Below, in pieces: positions 1 to 9,478 of a DNA stretch of 20,314 nucleotides (position 1 is its first letter; every line of letters begins with the position of its first letter). The stretch covers positions 1 to 20,314 of the forward strand of contig CAIZNF010000454.1 in NCBI GenBank assembly GCA_903934275.1, in the 5' to 3' direction. The notes beneath the pieces are model-generated. The model was not told where the DNA came from, made no database searches, and was given only the letters and a program-made list of their open reading frames with translations. Position numbers and translations under genes: made by a program. This DNA comes from an uncultured Nitrosomonadales bacterium. Lineage in GTDB: Bacteria; Pseudomonadota; Gammaproteobacteria; Burkholderiales; Gallionellaceae.

Positions 1-305
1 AGCTTGGCGTTATAGTCGCGAAATTCGCCGCGCTTGACCATTTCGGCATGAGCGAACAACCCGTCCACCCCGCGCAACACTTGCTCGTAGGCTTTCATGC
101 GCGCGTTGATATCGCCAACTGTTTCACGCACGCGGAAATCAAATTGAGTTTGTAGCGCCCGCACAGCATCATGCTGCGCGTTTTTCCACAACAGGTAAGT
201 GACCGCCAGCGAAACGGCAAGCACCAGCCAGGGCAGTAGCTGCGCGTGAAACCAACCCACCATGCGCGGCGCGGGAGGTGGGTTCGGATTGGAAGTGTTG
301 TCCAT
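1..305 (-). CDS. CHASE-domain membrane sensor, N-terminal part (runs off window)
   Basis: This is an open reading frame with ATG at 305 that continues past base 1, so only about 101 residues are visible. After a short Pro/Asn-rich cytoplasmic tail (residues 1-20) comes one membrane segment at about 22-40. The next stretch reads FDFRVRETVGDINARM, then YEQVLRGVDGLF and EFRDY, which is the typical opening of a periplasmic CHASE ligand-binding domain. In known families CHASE is followed by a second membrane segment and a cytoplasmic output module (histidine kinase, GGDEF or EAL); that part lies outside the window, so the output is unknown. A possible promoter on the minus strand is TTGTGA (364-369) and TAGAAT (342-347), 16 bases apart. 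No clear ribosome binding site precedes the ATG, so the start is provisional. The gene is divergent from gltB. Confidence 0.75.
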   Translation of the reverse strand, partial: MDNTSNPNPPPAPRMVGWFHAQLLPWLVLAVSLAVTYLLWKNAQHDAVRALQTQFDFRVRETVGDINARMKAYEQVLRGVDGLFAHAEMVKRGEFRDYNAK

Positions 306-418
306 TGTTATTGCAGGGTTAAACAGTTCAAACGGTGTTTAATTCTAGCACGCGCCGGGGCGCTCACAACGCGAGCGATGCGGCTGGGTGTATTCGAGTG
401 ATGGACAACAAGAAAAAG

Positions 419-457
419 CCCCTCTCCCCTTGCGGGAGAGGGGTTGGGGAGAGAGGG
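419..457 (+). repeat. REP-like palindrome, copy 1
   Basis: A 10-bp perfect stem, CCCCTCTCCC with GGGAGAGGGG, encloses the loop CTTGC, followed by a GGGGAGAGAGGG tail. The same unit occurs inverted at 571-608, and a diverged copy lies inside gltB (2943-2983). It is a member of a dispersed family of intergenic palindromes. Function is unknown. Confidence 0.85.
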
Positions 458-570
458 TAGTAGGACAACGGGAATTCGCCAAGCACTTGTGATGCAATAT
501 GACCGAAAGCGAGATCATGAGTAATTTGGATGGCGTGTTGCCGACTGTCTTGGCAGCAGCGATTGAATCT

Positions 571-608
571 CCCCTCTCCCCCGCCCCTCTCCCGCAAGGG
601 GAGAGGGG
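571..608 (-). repeat. REP-like palindrome, copy 2 (inverted)
   Basis: This is an inverted copy of the element at 419-457, sharing the CCCCTCTCCC/GGGAGAGGGG stem and the adjacent G-rich tail; the differences lie in the linker between stem and tail. Together the two copies form a pair of opposed palindromes about 113 bases apart, as in BIME-type arrangements. Confidence 0.85.
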
Positions 609-665
609 AGAAAAACGCTACCCGCCCACCACTTTCGGATGCACCCCGCACATTCGCTGCGGAGG

Positions 666-694
666 TTGCCCATAGCACCGAGACAAGGTAAAAT
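666..694 (+). promoter_or_regulatory. Candidate sigma-70 promoter of gltBD
   Basis: A -35-like TTGCCC (666-671) and a -10-like TAAAAT (689-694) are separated by 17 bases, upstream of gltB and downstream of the palindrome pair. The match is 4/6 and 5/6 to consensus. Transcription would start near 701 and give a leader of about 68 bases. Confidence 0.45.
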
Positions 695-717
695 CCGTGC
701 CCTTTTTGTGTTTGATG

Positions 718-741
718 TGGCGATATGTGTCGCCATTTTTT
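718..741 (+). terminator. Terminator-like hairpin in the gltB leader
   Basis: The stem TGGCGA (718-723) pairs perfectly with TCGCCA (730-735) around a six-base loop, followed directly by six T residues (736-741). It lies 27 bases before the gltB start. No plus-strand gene lies upstream to be terminated, so it may act as an attenuator or leader hairpin. The stem is short, so efficiency is uncertain. Confidence 0.5.
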
Positions 742-768
742 GCTTTATTGAATTGATTGAGGAAACAT

Positions 769-3700
769 GTGAGCAACTCTTTTTTGCCGGTGCAGCAAGG
801 TTTGCCAGAACAGCAGGGGTTGTACGATCCGCGCCAGGAGCGCGATGCCTGCGGGGTCGGCTTTATCGCCCATATTAAAGGGCATAAAAGCCATGACATG
901 GTAAGTCAAGGCTTGAGAATACTGGAAAATCTGACCCATCGCGGCGCGGTGGGTGCAGACCCCTTGGCCGGTGACGGCGCGGGTATTTTGCTGCAAATCC
1001 CTGACGCATTTCTGCGCGCGCAATGCGCGGCGCAGGGCGTGACGCTGCCAGCGGCGGGAGAATATGGCGTGGGCATGTTGTTCCTGCCGCGCGCCACAGA
1101 TGCGCGCGCCGCGTGTGAGCGGGTGCTTGCCGACAAGATTGCGGCAGAAGGGCAGATTTTGCTGGGTTGGCGCGATGTGCCGGTGGACAACCGCAGCTTG
1201 GGCGAAGGGGTGAAAGCGGCAGAACCGGCGGTGCGCCAGGTGTTCATCGGACGCGGTAAAAAGTGCTCCGATGCCGACCACTTCGAGCGCAAGCTGTTCG
1301 TGATACGCAAGACTGCGGAGCACGCGATACGCAGCCTTCCAAATGCGCAAGGCCAAGGATTTTACTGCCCTTCGATGTCATCGCGCACAGTAGTTTACAA
1401 GGGTATGTTGCTGGCCGATCAGGTCGGCAAATATTATCTCGACTTGCAGAATGAAAGTCTGGTCAGCGCATTGGCGCTGGTGCATCAGCGTTTCTCCACC
1501 AACACTTTTCCCACTTGGGATCGTGCGCATCCGTTCCGCATGATCGCGCACAACGGCGAGATCAACACCTTGCGCGGCAATGTGAACTGGATGGCGGCGC
1601 GCCATGCCACGATGTCGTCCGGGCTGCTCGGCGACGATTTGGAAAAACTCTGGCCGCTGATCGTGGAAGGCCAATCCGACTCGGCCTGCCTGGACAATGC
1701 GCTGGAGCTGCTGGTGGCGGGCGGCTACTCGCTGGCGCACGCGATGATGCTGCTGATCCCCGAAGCTTGGGTGGGCAGCCCCTTGTTAAATGAGGAGCGC
1801 CAGGCTTTTTACGAATACCACGCTATCCTGATGGAGCCGTGGGACGGCCCCGCCGCCGTAGCTTTTACCGATGGTCGCCAGATCGGCGTGACGCTGGATC
1901 GCAACGGCCTGCGCCCGGCGCGCTACCTGATTACCGACGACGACGTGGTGGTCATGGCATCCGAGATGGGTGTGCTGGATATTCCGCAGCACAAGATTGT
2001 GAAAAAATGGCGGATACAGCCCGGCAAGATGTTTCTGGTCGATTTGCAGGAAGGCCGGGTTGTCGATGTCATCAAGATGAAACAACAGCTCGCCACCGCC
2101 AAGCCCTACCGGCAATGGATAGAAAAATCGCGCTACTTTCTGGATGATTTGCCGACTGTGCCAAGCAAGACCAAACTCAAGGAGAGCCTGCTCGATATCC
2201 AGCAGGCATTCGGTTACTCGCAGGAAGATTTTAAATTTATCCTCGCCCCAATGGCTTCTGCGGGCGAAGAAGCGACAGGCTCGATGGGCAACGATGCCGC
2301 GCTGCCGGTGTTGTCGAACAGAAATCGCTCGTTCTACGATTACTTTCAGCAGTTATTCGCGCAGGTGACCAACCCGCCGATAGACCCGATCCGCGAAGAG
2401 ATCGTGATGTCGCTCACTTCGTTTATCGGTCCAAGGCCAAACCTGCTCGGCATCGACGAGACCGATCCGCCACTGCGCCTAGAAGTACACCAACCGGTGT
2501 TGTCCAATGAAAATTTCGCCAAGCTGCTCGACATCGACAAACTGACGCAGGGACGCTACAAGTCACTGGTGCTGGATATTACCTACCCCGTCGCCAAGGA
2601 AGCCAAGGGCTGCGAGGCCGCCATCAAATCGCTGTGCGCCGCTACCGACAAGGCGGTTGCGGGCGGGTACAACGTGCTGATCCTGTCCGACCGCGCAGTG
2701 TCAAAGAAGCGTGTGGCCATTCCCGCGCTACTGGCTTGCGCATCTGTGCATCATCATCTGATCCGCGAGGGTATGCGTACCAGCGCCGGTCTGGTGGTAG
2801 ATACCGGTTCGGCGCGCGAAGTGCATCATTTCGCGCTGCTTGCCGGTTACGGTGCCGAGGCGGTGTGCCCGTGGCTGGCATTTGAAACCGTTGCGGACAT
2901 GGTTAGCCACTCTCACTCCCTCTCTCCTAACTCTCTCCCGATACCCTCTCCTCAATCCTCTCCCGCAAGCGGGCGAGGAGGCGAACGAGAAAGACAATCT
3001 TTAATTTCCGAAGCCAGTAAGCGCTTCATCAAGGCAATCAACAAGGGGTTGCTCAAGGTGATGTCCAAGATGGGCATCTCCACTTACCAGTCCTATTGCG
3101 GCGCACAGATATTCGAGGCCATCGGCCTGAATGCCGAATTCGTTAAAAAATATTTCACCGGCACGGCCACCCAGATCGAGGGTATCGGCCTGTATCAGGT
3201 GGCCGAAGAAATGGTGCGCACCCACCAGTCCGCATTCGGCAACGATCCGGTGCTGGCGAACGCGCTCGAAGCGGGTGGCGAATACGCCTACCGCGTGCGC
3301 GGCGAGGAGCACATGTGGACACCCGAGACCATCGCGAAATTGCAGAACGCCACGCGCACCAATAATTTTGCGACCTACAAGGAATACGCCAAGCTGATCA
3401 ACGATCAGGGGCAGCGCCTGAAAACCTTGCGCGGGCTGTTTGAAATCAAACCGGCGGGTGCGCCGATACCGCTGGAAGAAGTCGAACCGGCAAAGAAAAT
3501 CGTCAAGCGTTTTGTCACCGGCGCGATGTCGCTCGGTTCGATTTCCACCGAGGCGCATACCACGCTGGCGCTTGCGATGAACCGCATCGGCAGCAAGTCC
3601 AATACCGGCGAAGGCGGCGAGGATCCGGCGCGCTACAAGACTATCAAGGGCGGCGAAATGCTCTCCGAAATTATCGGCAAGAATCGGGTCGCATGCGACC

Positions 3701-5532
3701 GCGAACTCAAGGCCGGTGATTCGCTGCGTTCGCGCATCAAACAAATAGCCGCAGGACGTTTCGGCGTTACCGCCGAGTACCTCTCCAGCGCCGACCAGAT
3801 CCAGATCAAGATGGCACAGGGCGCGAAGCCCGGCGAAGGCGGGCAATTGCCCGGCCACAAAGTTTCAGAGTACATCGCCAAGCTGCGCTACTCGGTGCCG
3901 GGGGTGGGGCTGATTTCCCCCCCTCCGCACCACGATATTTATTCCATCGAAGACTTGGCGCAACTGATTCACGATATGAAAAACGCCAACCCGTCCGCCT
4001 CGATTTCGGTGAAGCTGGTGTCCGAAATCGGTGTGGGCACCGTGGCGGCGGGCGTGTCCAAGACCAAGGCCGACCACATCGTGATTTCCGGTTTCGACGG
4101 CGGCACCGGCGCATCGCCGTTGTCGTCGATCAAACATACCGGCACACCGTGGGAGCTGGGTTTGGCGGAAACGCAGCAGACGCTGGTGCTGAACAAGCTG
4201 CGCGGGCGCATCACCTTGCAAGTGGACGGCCAACTCAAGACCGGGCGCGATGTGCTGATCGGCGCGTTGTTGGGTGCCGAAGAATTCGGTTTTGCCACCG
4301 CGCCGCTGGTGGTGGAAGGTTGCATCATGATGCGCAAATGCCACCTCAACACCTGCCCGGTGGGCGTGGCAACACAAGACCCGGAGCTGCGCAAAAAATT
4401 TACCGGCCAGCCGGAACATGTGGTGAATTACTTCTTCTTTGTCGCCGAAGAGCTGCGCGAATATATGGCGCAAATGGGCATCCGCAAAATTGATGAGCTG
4501 GTAGGCCGCAGCGACTTGCTCGATGTGAAGCACGGTATCACGCACTGGAAAGCGCAGGGTTTGGATTTCTCCAAAATTTTCCATCAGCCTGATGTGCCCG
4601 CCGACGTGGCGCGCCGCCATGCCGAAAAGCAGGATCACGGGCTGGAAAAGGCATTGGACAACCAACTGATCGCGCAAGCCAAGGACGCGCTGGAGCATAA
4701 AAAACCGGTGGTCATCGAGAGCACCATCAAAAATGTGAACCGCACTGTCGGCACCATGTTGTCGCATGAAGTGGTAAAGCGTTATGGGCAGGCCGGTCTG
4801 CCTGCCGACACCATCACGGTAAAATTCAAGGGCACGGCGGGGCAGAGCTTCGGCGCTTTTCTCGCGCATGGCATCACGCTGGAGCTGTCCGGCGAAAGCA
4901 ACGATTATGTCGGCAAGGGTTTATGCGGCGGCCGTATCGTGGTGCTGCCTCCCAAAGAATGCAAAATTGTTGCGGCAGACAACATCATTGTCGGTAACAC
5001 CGCGCTGTACGGCGCGACCAGCGGCGAAGGCTATTTCTGCGGTGTGGCGGGCGAGCGTTTCGCGGTACGGAATTCCGGTGCGGTCGCGGTAGTCGAAGGC
5101 TTGGGCGATCACGGCTGCGAATACATGACCGGAGGCATGGTGATCGTGCTGGGTCAGACTGGGCGCAATTTTGCGGCGGGTATGTCCGGCGGCGTGGCTT
5201 ATGTGCTGGATGAAGATGACACCTTCGCCAAGCGCTGCAACATGTCTATGGTGCAACTGGAGGCGATTCCCGAAGAAGTGGCAGCCAGCGAAACCGGGGG
5301 GGTAGAGGCACATGGCCGCGTGCATCTCAATCATCTGGGCAAGGCCGATGCAGCGGCGTTGCGCGGCAAGATAGAAAAACATTTGCGCTATACCGGCAGT
5401 GTTCGTGCCAAGCATATTCTCGACAACTGGGCGCGCTACCTGCCGAAGTTCATCAAGGTGATGCCGACCGAATATCGCCGAGCCTTGCAGGAAATTGCGG
5501 AGCTGCAGGCTAGACAAAGGGAGGCTGTATAA
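769..5532 (+). CDS. gltB: Glutamate synthase (NADPH) large subunit
   Basis: With GltD it converts glutamine and 2-oxoglutarate to two glutamates, the ammonia-assimilating GOGAT step, in the cytoplasm. I chose the GTG at 769 (AGGA five bases upstream) over the TTG at 757; this gives 1587 residues and a propeptide of 27 residues before the catalytic Cys28 (DACGVGF), as class II amidotransferases require. Domains in order: glutaminase about 28-430, central domain about 470-760, FMN synthase domain about 850-1250 (GAMSLGSIS, then [11 protein letters not shown]), 3Fe-4S cysteines 1185, 1191 and 1196 in the pattern Cx5Cx4C, and a C-terminal GXGXG beta-helix. Residues about 713-745 are a Ser/Pro/Arg-rich insert encoded by a REP-like palindrome, absent from ordinary GltB between LAFETVADM and the [17 protein letters not shown] segment. 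gltD follows with no gap after the TAA stop. Confidence 0.97.
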   Translation: MSNSFLPVQQGLPEQQGLYDPRQERDACGVGFIAHIKGHKSHDMVSQGLRILENLTHRGAVGADPLAGDGAGILLQIPDAFLRAQCAAQGVTLPAAGEYGVGMLFLPRATDARAACERVLADKIAAEGQILLGWRDVPVDNRSLGEGVKAAEPAVRQVFIGRGKKCSDADHFERKLFVIRKTAEHAIRSLPNAQGQGFYCPSMSSRTVVYKGMLLADQVGKYYLDLQNESLVSALALVHQRFSTNTFPTWDRAHPFRMIAHNGEINTLRGNVNWMAARHATMSSGLLGDDLEKLWPLIVEGQSDSACLDNALELLVAGGYSLAHAMMLLIPEAWVGSPLLNEERQAFYEYHAILMEPWDGPAAVAFTDGRQIGVTLDRNGLRPARYLITDDDVVVMASEMGVLDIPQHKIVKKWRIQPGKMFLVDLQEGRVVDVIKMKQQLATAKPYRQWIEKSRYFLDDLPTVPSKTKLKESLLDIQQAFGYSQEDFKFILAPMASAGEEATGSMGNDAALPVLSNRNRSFYDYFQQLFAQVTNPPIDPIREEIVMSLTSFIGPRPNLLGIDETDPPLRLEVHQPVLSNENFAKLLDIDKLTQGRYKSLVLDITYPVAKEAKGCEAAIKSLCAATDKAVAGGYNVLILSDRAVSKKRVAIPALLACASVHHHLIREGMRTSAGLVVDTGSAREVHHFALLAGYGAEAVCPWLAFETVADMVSHSHSLSPNSLPIPSPQSSPASGRGGERERQSLISEASKRFIKAINKGLLKVMSKMGISTYQSYCGAQIFEAIGLNAEFVKKYFTGTATQIEGIGLYQVAEEMVRTHQSAFGNDPVLANALEAGGEYAYRVRGEEHMWTPETIAKLQNATRTNNFATYKEYAKLINDQGQRLKTLRGLFEIKPAGAPIPLEEVEPAKKIVKRFVTGAMSLGSISTEAHTTLALAMNRIGSKSNTGEGGEDPARYKTIKGGEMLSEIIGKNRVACDRELKAGDSLRSRIKQIAAGRFGVTAEYLSSADQIQIKMAQGAKPGEGGQLPGHKVSEYIAKLRYSVPGVGLISPPPHHDIYSIEDLAQLIHDMKNANPSASISVKLVSEIGVGTVAAGVSKTKADHIVISGFDGGTGASPLSSIKHTGTPWELGLAETQQTLVLNKLRGRITLQVDGQLKTGRDVLIGALLGAEEFGFATAPLVVEGCIMMRKCHLNTCPVGVATQDPELRKKFTGQPEHVVNYFFFVAEELREYMAQMGIRKIDELVGRSDLLDVKHGITHWKAQGLDFSKIFHQPDVPADVARRHAEKQDHGLEKALDNQLIAQAKDALEHKKPVVIESTIKNVNRTVGTMLSHEVVKRYGQAGLPADTITVKFKGTAGQSFGAFLAHGITLELSGESNDYVGKGLCGGRIVVLPPKECKIVAADNIIVGNTALYGATSGEGYFCGVAGERFAVRNSGAVAVVEGLGDHGCEYMTGGMVIVLGQTGRNFAAGMSGGVAYVLDEDDTFAKRCNMSMVQLEAIPEEVAASETGGVEAHGRVHLNHLGKADAAALRGKIEKHLRYTGSVRAKHILDNWARYLPKFIKVMPTEYRRALQEIAELQARQREAV
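2908..2999 (+). repeat. REP-like palindrome inserted in frame within gltB
   Basis: The stretch 2943-2983 aligns with the reverse complement of the 419-457 element: ACCCTCTC, then CAA, then TCTCCCGCAAG and a G-rich arm. Its core forms a hairpin at 2957-2978, CCTC-T-CCCGC, AA, GCGGG-C-GAGG. It adds about 33 residues to GltB without breaking the frame. The flanking CT-rich bases 2908-2942 seem to belong to the insert, but the exact edges cannot be set from this sequence alone. Confidence 0.8.
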
Positions 5533-6993
5533 ATGGGCAAGCTCACCGGATTTATGGAATTCAGCCGCCTGAGCGAAGAGTATTTGCCGGTTGTGGAACG
5601 CCTGAAAAATTATCAGGAGTTTGTGCTGCACCTGACCGACGAACAGGCACAAACGCAAGGTGCGCGCTGCATGGATTGCGGCATCCCGTTTTGCAGCAGC
5701 GGTTGCCCGGTCAACAACATCATCCCCGACTGGAACGATCTGGTGTACCGGGGCAACTGGAAGCAAGCGCTCGACGTGTTGCACTCCACCAACAATTTCC
5801 CGGAAGTCACCAGCCGCATCTGCCCCGCACCGTGCGAGGCAGCCTGCACGCTGAACATCAGCGAAGCTGCGGTGGGCATCAAGTCCGTCGAGCACGCCAT
5901 CATCGACAAGGGTGGCGAGAACGGCTGGGTGCTGCCGCAACCGGCAGCAAATAAATCAGGCAAGAAGGTTGCGATAGTTGGCTCAGGCCCTGCCGGACTG
6001 GCTGCAGCGCAGCAACTGGCGCGTGCTGGGCATGACGTGACGGTATTCGAGAAGAACAGCCGCATCGGTGGATTGATGCGCTATGGCATCCCCGATTTCA
6101 AGCTCGACAAGCGCCTGATCGATTGGCGCATGGCGCAGTTAAAGGCCGAGGGAGTGACCTTTCGAACCTCGGTATTTATCGGCAAGGATGCGGACAGGAG
6201 CGTGGCCAATGATGCCAAAAAATCTATCGCACCAAAAGAACTGCTGAAAAAATTCGATGCTGTGGTTCTGGCGGGCGGAGCTGAAGTGCCGCGCGACTTA
6301 CCGGTGCCGGGGCGCGAATTAAAGGGTGTGCATTACGCGCTGGAGTTTCTCATCCCGCAGAACAAGGAGGTGGCGGGTGACGGCAAAAATCCGATCAATG
6401 CCAAGGGCAAGCATGTGGTGGTGATTGGTGGCGGCGATACAGGCTCCGATTGCGTGGGAACCTCGAACCGCCACGGCGCAGCTTCGGTCACCCAGATTGA
6501 AGTGATGCCGCGCGCACCCGACCAGGAAAACAGGCCGTTGACTTGGCCGAACTGGCCGAACAAGCTGCGCACCTCCAGCTCGCACGATGAGGGCTGCCAG
6601 CGTGACTGGGCGATTGCCACAAAAGAATTTACCGGCAACAACGGCAAGCTGACCGGCATCAAGGCGGTGCGGGTTGAATTCAAAGACGGCAAGATGAGCG
6701 AAGTACCGGGCAGCGAATTTGAAATGAAAGCCGACCTAGTGTTCCTGGCGATGGGTTTCGTCAGCCCCGCACAAAAAGTGCTGGATGCGTTTGGCGTGGA
6801 AAAAGATACGCGCGGCAATGTCAAGGCCTCGACCGAAGGCGCAGGTTGTTACATGACCAATATGAATAAAGTGTTCGCCGCAGGCGACATGCGCCGCGGC
6901 CAATCGCTGGTGGTGTGGGCGATCCGCGAAGGTCGCCAGTGCGCGCGGGCGGTGGATGAATATTTGATGGGATCAACGGTGCTGCCGCGATAA
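5533..6993 (+). CDS. gltD: Glutamate synthase (NADPH) small subunit
   Basis: It supplies electrons from NADPH through FAD and 4Fe-4S clusters to GltB. At 486 residues it has normal length. The N-terminal ferredoxin-like domain has Cys46, 49, 54 and 58 and a second group at Cys97, 101 and 105. The FAD-binding Rossmann motif GSGPAG is at 150-155, the NADPH-binding motif GGGDTGSD at 299-306, and a C-terminal FAD-contact motif [16 protein letters not shown] is present. The ATG at 5533 follows the gltB stop directly, with AGGGAGG just upstream inside the gltB tail, so translation is probably coupled and the subunits made in step. A long hairpin downstream may end the transcript. Confidence 0.97.
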   Translation: MGKLTGFMEFSRLSEEYLPVVERLKNYQEFVLHLTDEQAQTQGARCMDCGIPFCSSGCPVNNIIPDWNDLVYRGNWKQALDVLHSTNNFPEVTSRICPAPCEAACTLNISEAAVGIKSVEHAIIDKGGENGWVLPQPAANKSGKKVAIVGSGPAGLAAAQQLARAGHDVTVFEKNSRIGGLMRYGIPDFKLDKRLIDWRMAQLKAEGVTFRTSVFIGKDADRSVANDAKKSIAPKELLKKFDAVVLAGGAEVPRDLPVPGRELKGVHYALEFLIPQNKEVAGDGKNPINAKGKHVVVIGGGDTGSDCVGTSNRHGAASVTQIEVMPRAPDQENRPLTWPNWPNKLRTSSSHDEGCQRDWAIATKEFTGNNGKLTGIKAVRVEFKDGKMSEVPGSEFEMKADLVFLAMGFVSPAQKVLDAFGVEKDTRGNVKASTEGAGCYMTNMNKVFAAGDMRRGQSLVVWAIREGRQCARAVDEYLMGSTVLPR

Positions 6994-7008
6994 CAACAAA
7001 CCTTTTTA

Positions 7009-7077
7009 TCCGCAGATTACGCAGATTAAACAGATTAAAATCTGCGTAAATCTGTGTAATCTGCGGACTGATTTTTT
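7009..7077. repeat. Long imperfect hairpin repeat between gltD and hemE
   Basis: The left arm begins TCCGCAGATTACGCAGATT and the right arm ends AATCTGTGTAATCTGCGGA (7067), giving about 28 paired positions with a few mismatches around a very short loop. The word CAGATT recurs in both arms. Six T residues follow at 7072-7077, so on the plus strand it could terminate gltBD; a run of five T also flanks the left side. It lies about 13 bases before hemE. Confidence 0.7.
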
Positions 7078-7089
7078 AACAGGCTAAAC

Positions 7090-8154
7090 ATGAACTTCAA
7101 ACTGAAAAATGACACCTTCCTGCGCGCCCTGCTGCGCCAACCGACTGACTATACGCCGCTGTGGATGATGCGCCAGGCCGGGCGCTATCTGCCGGAGTAC
7201 CGCGAGACACGCAAACGCGCGGGCAGCTTTCTCGGCCTGTGCAAGAGCCCGGACTACGCGACCGAAGTAACCATGCAACCGCTGGAGCGCTTCCCGCTGG
7301 ATGCCGCGATCCTGTTCTCCGACATTCTCACCGTGCCGGATGCGATGGGTTTGGGGTTGTATTTCTCCGATGGCGAAGGCCCGAAATTCAAACATCCGTT
7401 GCGCGACGAAACGGCGATCAAGGCGTTGCGCGTACCGGACATCGGCAAAGACCTGAAATACGTTACCGATGCCGTGTCGCAAATCCGCAAGACACTGGAT
7501 GGTCGCGTCCCACTGATCGGTTTCTCCGGTAGCCCGTTCACGCTGTCCTGCTACATGGTTGAAGGCGGCGGCAGCGATGATTATGCCAAGGTTAAAACCC
7601 TGATGTACAACGAGCCAAAACTGATGCACCACATTCTCGAAGTGACCACGCAGGCGGTAATCGCTTACCTGAACGCGCAGATCGAAGCGGGCGCACAAGC
7701 CGTAATGATTTTCGACTCATGGGGCGGCGTGCTGTCGCACGCAGCATTCCACGAATTTTCGCTGCCTTACACGCATCGCATCGTGGACGGGCTGATCAAG
7801 GAAAAAGACGGCCTGCGCATCCCAAACATCGTATTCACCAAGGGTGGAGGCCTGTGGATCGAAAGCATCACCAACACCGGTTGCGACGCGGTCGGCCTGG
7901 ATTGGACCATGGATCTCGGCATTGCCCGGCAAAAAGTTGGCAATAAAGTTGCGCTACAAGGCAACCTCGATCCAGCGGTATTATTTGCCTCGCCCGAAGC
8001 GATCCGCACCGAAGTGGAGCGCGTGCTCAGCAGCTATGGCTACGGCAGCGGGCACGTGTTCAATCTCGGCCACGGCATTTCTCAGCACACCAACCCGGAA
8101 CATGCGGCAGCATTGGTGACGGCGGTACATGAGCTAAGCCGCAAGTACCATTAG
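7090..8154 (+). CDS. hemE: Uroporphyrinogen decarboxylase
   Basis: It removes the four acetate carboxyls of uroporphyrinogen III to give coproporphyrinogen III in heme synthesis; it is cytoplasmic and needs no cofactor. At 354 residues it has the usual length. The N-terminal signature [16 protein letters not shown] includes the substrate-binding Arg28 and Arg32. The catalytic Asp78 sits in AILFSDIL, Tyr155 in [10 protein letters not shown], and His328 in [12 protein letters not shown]. The ribosome binding site (AGG before the ATG at 7090) is modest. The gene is separated from gltD by a hairpin and is probably transcribed independently or by readthrough. It is convergent with the membrane-protein gene at 8303-8914. 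Confidence 0.97.
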   Translation: MNFKLKNDTFLRALLRQPTDYTPLWMMRQAGRYLPEYRETRKRAGSFLGLCKSPDYATEVTMQPLERFPLDAAILFSDILTVPDAMGLGLYFSDGEGPKFKHPLRDETAIKALRVPDIGKDLKYVTDAVSQIRKTLDGRVPLIGFSGSPFTLSCYMVEGGGSDDYAKVKTLMYNEPKLMHHILEVTTQAVIAYLNAQIEAGAQAVMIFDSWGGVLSHAAFHEFSLPYTHRIVDGLIKEKDGLRIPNIVFTKGGGLWIESITNTGCDAVGLDWTMDLGIARQKVGNKVALQGNLDPAVLFASPEAIRTEVERVLSSYGYGSGHVFNLGHGISQHTNPEHAAALVTAVHELSRKYH

Positions 8155-8180
8155 TCCGTCTCTCCTTTTGGAAATAACTT

Positions 8181-8232
8181 GTAGGTCGTGCTGTGCCAGA
8201 CAGCTACATCTGGCGGGTAAAACCCGCCCTAC
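8181..8232. repeat. REP/BIME-like element with GTAG ends
   Basis: Between convergent genes lie two hairpins. One is GCTGT-GCCAG-ACAGC (8190-8204); the other is GGCGGGT-AAA-ACCCGCC (8212-8228). The unit starts with GTAG (8181-8184) and ends with CTAC (8229-8232), with another CTAC at 8204-8207. GTAG beside a hairpin is the hallmark of classical REP sequences. It may also act as a bidirectional transcription end, although no T-run follows. Confidence 0.6.
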
Positions 8233-8302
8233 GTTATGGCACTCTCTGATAGATGAATAGAATTAAATCGTGCTTGGAGACAATCACGCAAAGGCGGGTA
8301 AG

Positions 8303-8914
8303 CTATACCAAGAAACGAAAGGTGATAAAAAACAAGTAAATGCTCCCCAGCAGCAGTAGCCAACCGACTCGTTGCGCATGGCGTTTGACGAAATTTTCAA
8401 CTTGGTCACGCGGTATTTCCAGCATTTTTAGCGCCCGGCGCGACGACACCCATTGGTTGGCTTCCACTTCTATACCTTTCAACAGGCTGGGGCGCACCCA
8501 TAAAAACAGGCCCACCATGAACGCGACAACCGCACCGGTCAACGAACTCAATACCAATGCATCGAGTAATCCGCCAACCAACTGGGGCGGGATTTTCCAG
8601 TTTAAATGTTGCAGCGCATATACCTTGTCGAACAGAATGCCAAAATAGGCGAAGATGTACGCTGACCCCAGCATGACAAAGGCTCCAAACGCACGGTGAT
8701 GCCGGTAAAACCAATGCTCGATGCTGACGGTTTGGTCCAGAAACTGGTTCAAATGGCGCGCCGATATCCAGCGGTTCGCCACGCGGTTGAGACGCTCCAG
8801 CAGTTGCGGTTTGGCGATGAGCAGCAAGCTGACAGCCGCGCCTAGAGGGGTGCAAATCAGCAAGAATATTGCCAGATCACGCCATAAAAACAGATCAATC
8901 GGGTTGGTGTGCAT
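8303..8914 (-). CDS. Four-helix membrane protein with internal duplication
   Basis: I do not recognise a named family. The 203 residues contain four hydrophobic segments (about 14-34, 77-97, 113-138 and 183-202). The sequence is an internal duplication: KPQLLERLNRVANRWISAR ... HHRAFGAFVMLGSAYIF in the first half matches RPSLLKGIEVEANQWVSSR ... HAQRVGWLLLLGSIYLF in the second, so each half is one helix, a soluble linker with a conserved ANxWxSxR element, and a second helix. The gene begins 30 bases after the prepilin-like gene on the same strand and may be the last member of that operon. No strong ribosome binding site precedes the ATG at 8914. A role in pilus or secretion function is only suggested by position. 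Confidence 0.8.
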   Translation of the reverse strand: MHTNPIDLFLWRDLAIFLLICTPLGAAVSLLLIAKPQLLERLNRVANRWISARHLNQFLDQTVSIEHWFYRHHRAFGAFVMLGSAYIFAYFGILFDKVYALQHLNWKIPPQLVGGLLDALVLSSLTGAVVAFMVGLFLWVRPSLLKGIEVEANQWVSSRRALKMLEIPRDQVENFVKRHAQRVGWLLLLGSIYLFFITFRFLV

Positions 8915-8944
8915 ATATCAGCCAAGTCGAGTAACGAAATTTCA

Positions 8945-9478
8945 TCAAAACCACGCATAAGGTTCAACCGGTTCGAATAATATGCCGGTCAGTTCGTGAG
9001 GCTCATTCTGCAACGAAGGCAGACGCGAGGGTTCGTATTGGACGACCACATGGTAGCGTATCCATTGTCGGCCGTCTTTGCCGGGTTTAAAGTTATCAAC
9101 AATGCGTGGGACATAAATCAAATCGCGTGAATTCGGATCAAAGACCCAGTTACCCGGTTCCACGGTCAGCGGTGTGGGGGCATGAAATTCCCCGACATAA
9201 TTAGGTGGCCTTTTTTGCAGCCAGTTCATCGGATTATCTTTTGTCAACCACTCCACATCGGATGTTTTTCCGCGCGTCAGAATCCGTCCGTATTGCATGA
9301 TCAGCGCGCTTTGTATGGCTCCTGCCACTTCAACCATAGCCGATTTTTCAGCCTGTTCCTGATAATACAGCACGCGGCCAAGGAATATGCTCATCAATAC
9401 AGCAACGATGCTGATGACCACAACCAGCTCGAACAGACTAAAACCGCGGCAGAGCTTCTGCCTTCCGATTGCGCTCAT
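8945..9478 (-). CDS. Type IV prepilin / T2SS pseudopilin-like protein
   Basis: The 177-residue protein begins with a short basic leader ending in CRG, followed by FSLFELVVVISIVAVLMSIFL. This is a prepilin peptidase site (Gly12|Phe13, Glu at +5) and the N-terminal helix of type IV pilins and pseudopilins. The globular part after residue 40 is soluble, with no obvious C-terminal disulfide pair. Its ATG overlaps the stop of the platform-protein gene by four bases (ATGA, 9475-9478), so translation is probably coupled. Inference: it is an inner-membrane pseudopilin or minor pilin handled by the ATPase and platform protein encoded before it. The precise subunit (GspG/H-like or MSHA-type) cannot be assigned. 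Confidence 0.85.
   Translation of the reverse strand: MSAIGRQKLCRGFSLFELVVVISIVAVLMSIFLGRVLYYQEQAEKSAMVEVAGAIQSALIMQYGRILTRGKTSDVEWLTKDNPMNWLQKRPPNYVGEFHAPTPLTVEPGNWVFDPNSRDLIYVPRIVDNFKPGKDGRQWIRYHVVVQYEPSRLPSLQNEPHELTGILFEPVEPYAWF

Larger units (their letters stand above)
306..768. other. Divergent intergenic region between CHASE sensor and gltB
   Basis: These 463 bases hold no convincing gene; the short frames here are low-complexity translations of repeats. The region contains an inverted pair of GC-rich palindromes (419-457 and 571-608), a candidate promoter for the CHASE gene (342-369, minus), a candidate promoter for gltB (666-694, plus) and a terminator-like hairpin in the gltB leader (718-741). 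About 110 bases between the palindromes show nothing recognisable. Confidence 0.7.

Noticed and set aside
364..899. Several short frames upstream of gltB
   Set aside because: Their proteins (PLPLRERGGGEG-type) are translations of the palindromic repeats, with no ribosome binding site.
3865..4869. Long minus-strand open frame opposite gltB
   Set aside because: It is antisense to the conserved FMN domain of gltB, has no recognisable domain, and follows from the GC-rich codon pattern.
4921..5940. Long minus-strand open frame across the gltB/gltD junction
   Set aside because: Both plus-strand genes are unmistakable, and the antisense product is compositionally odd with no motifs.
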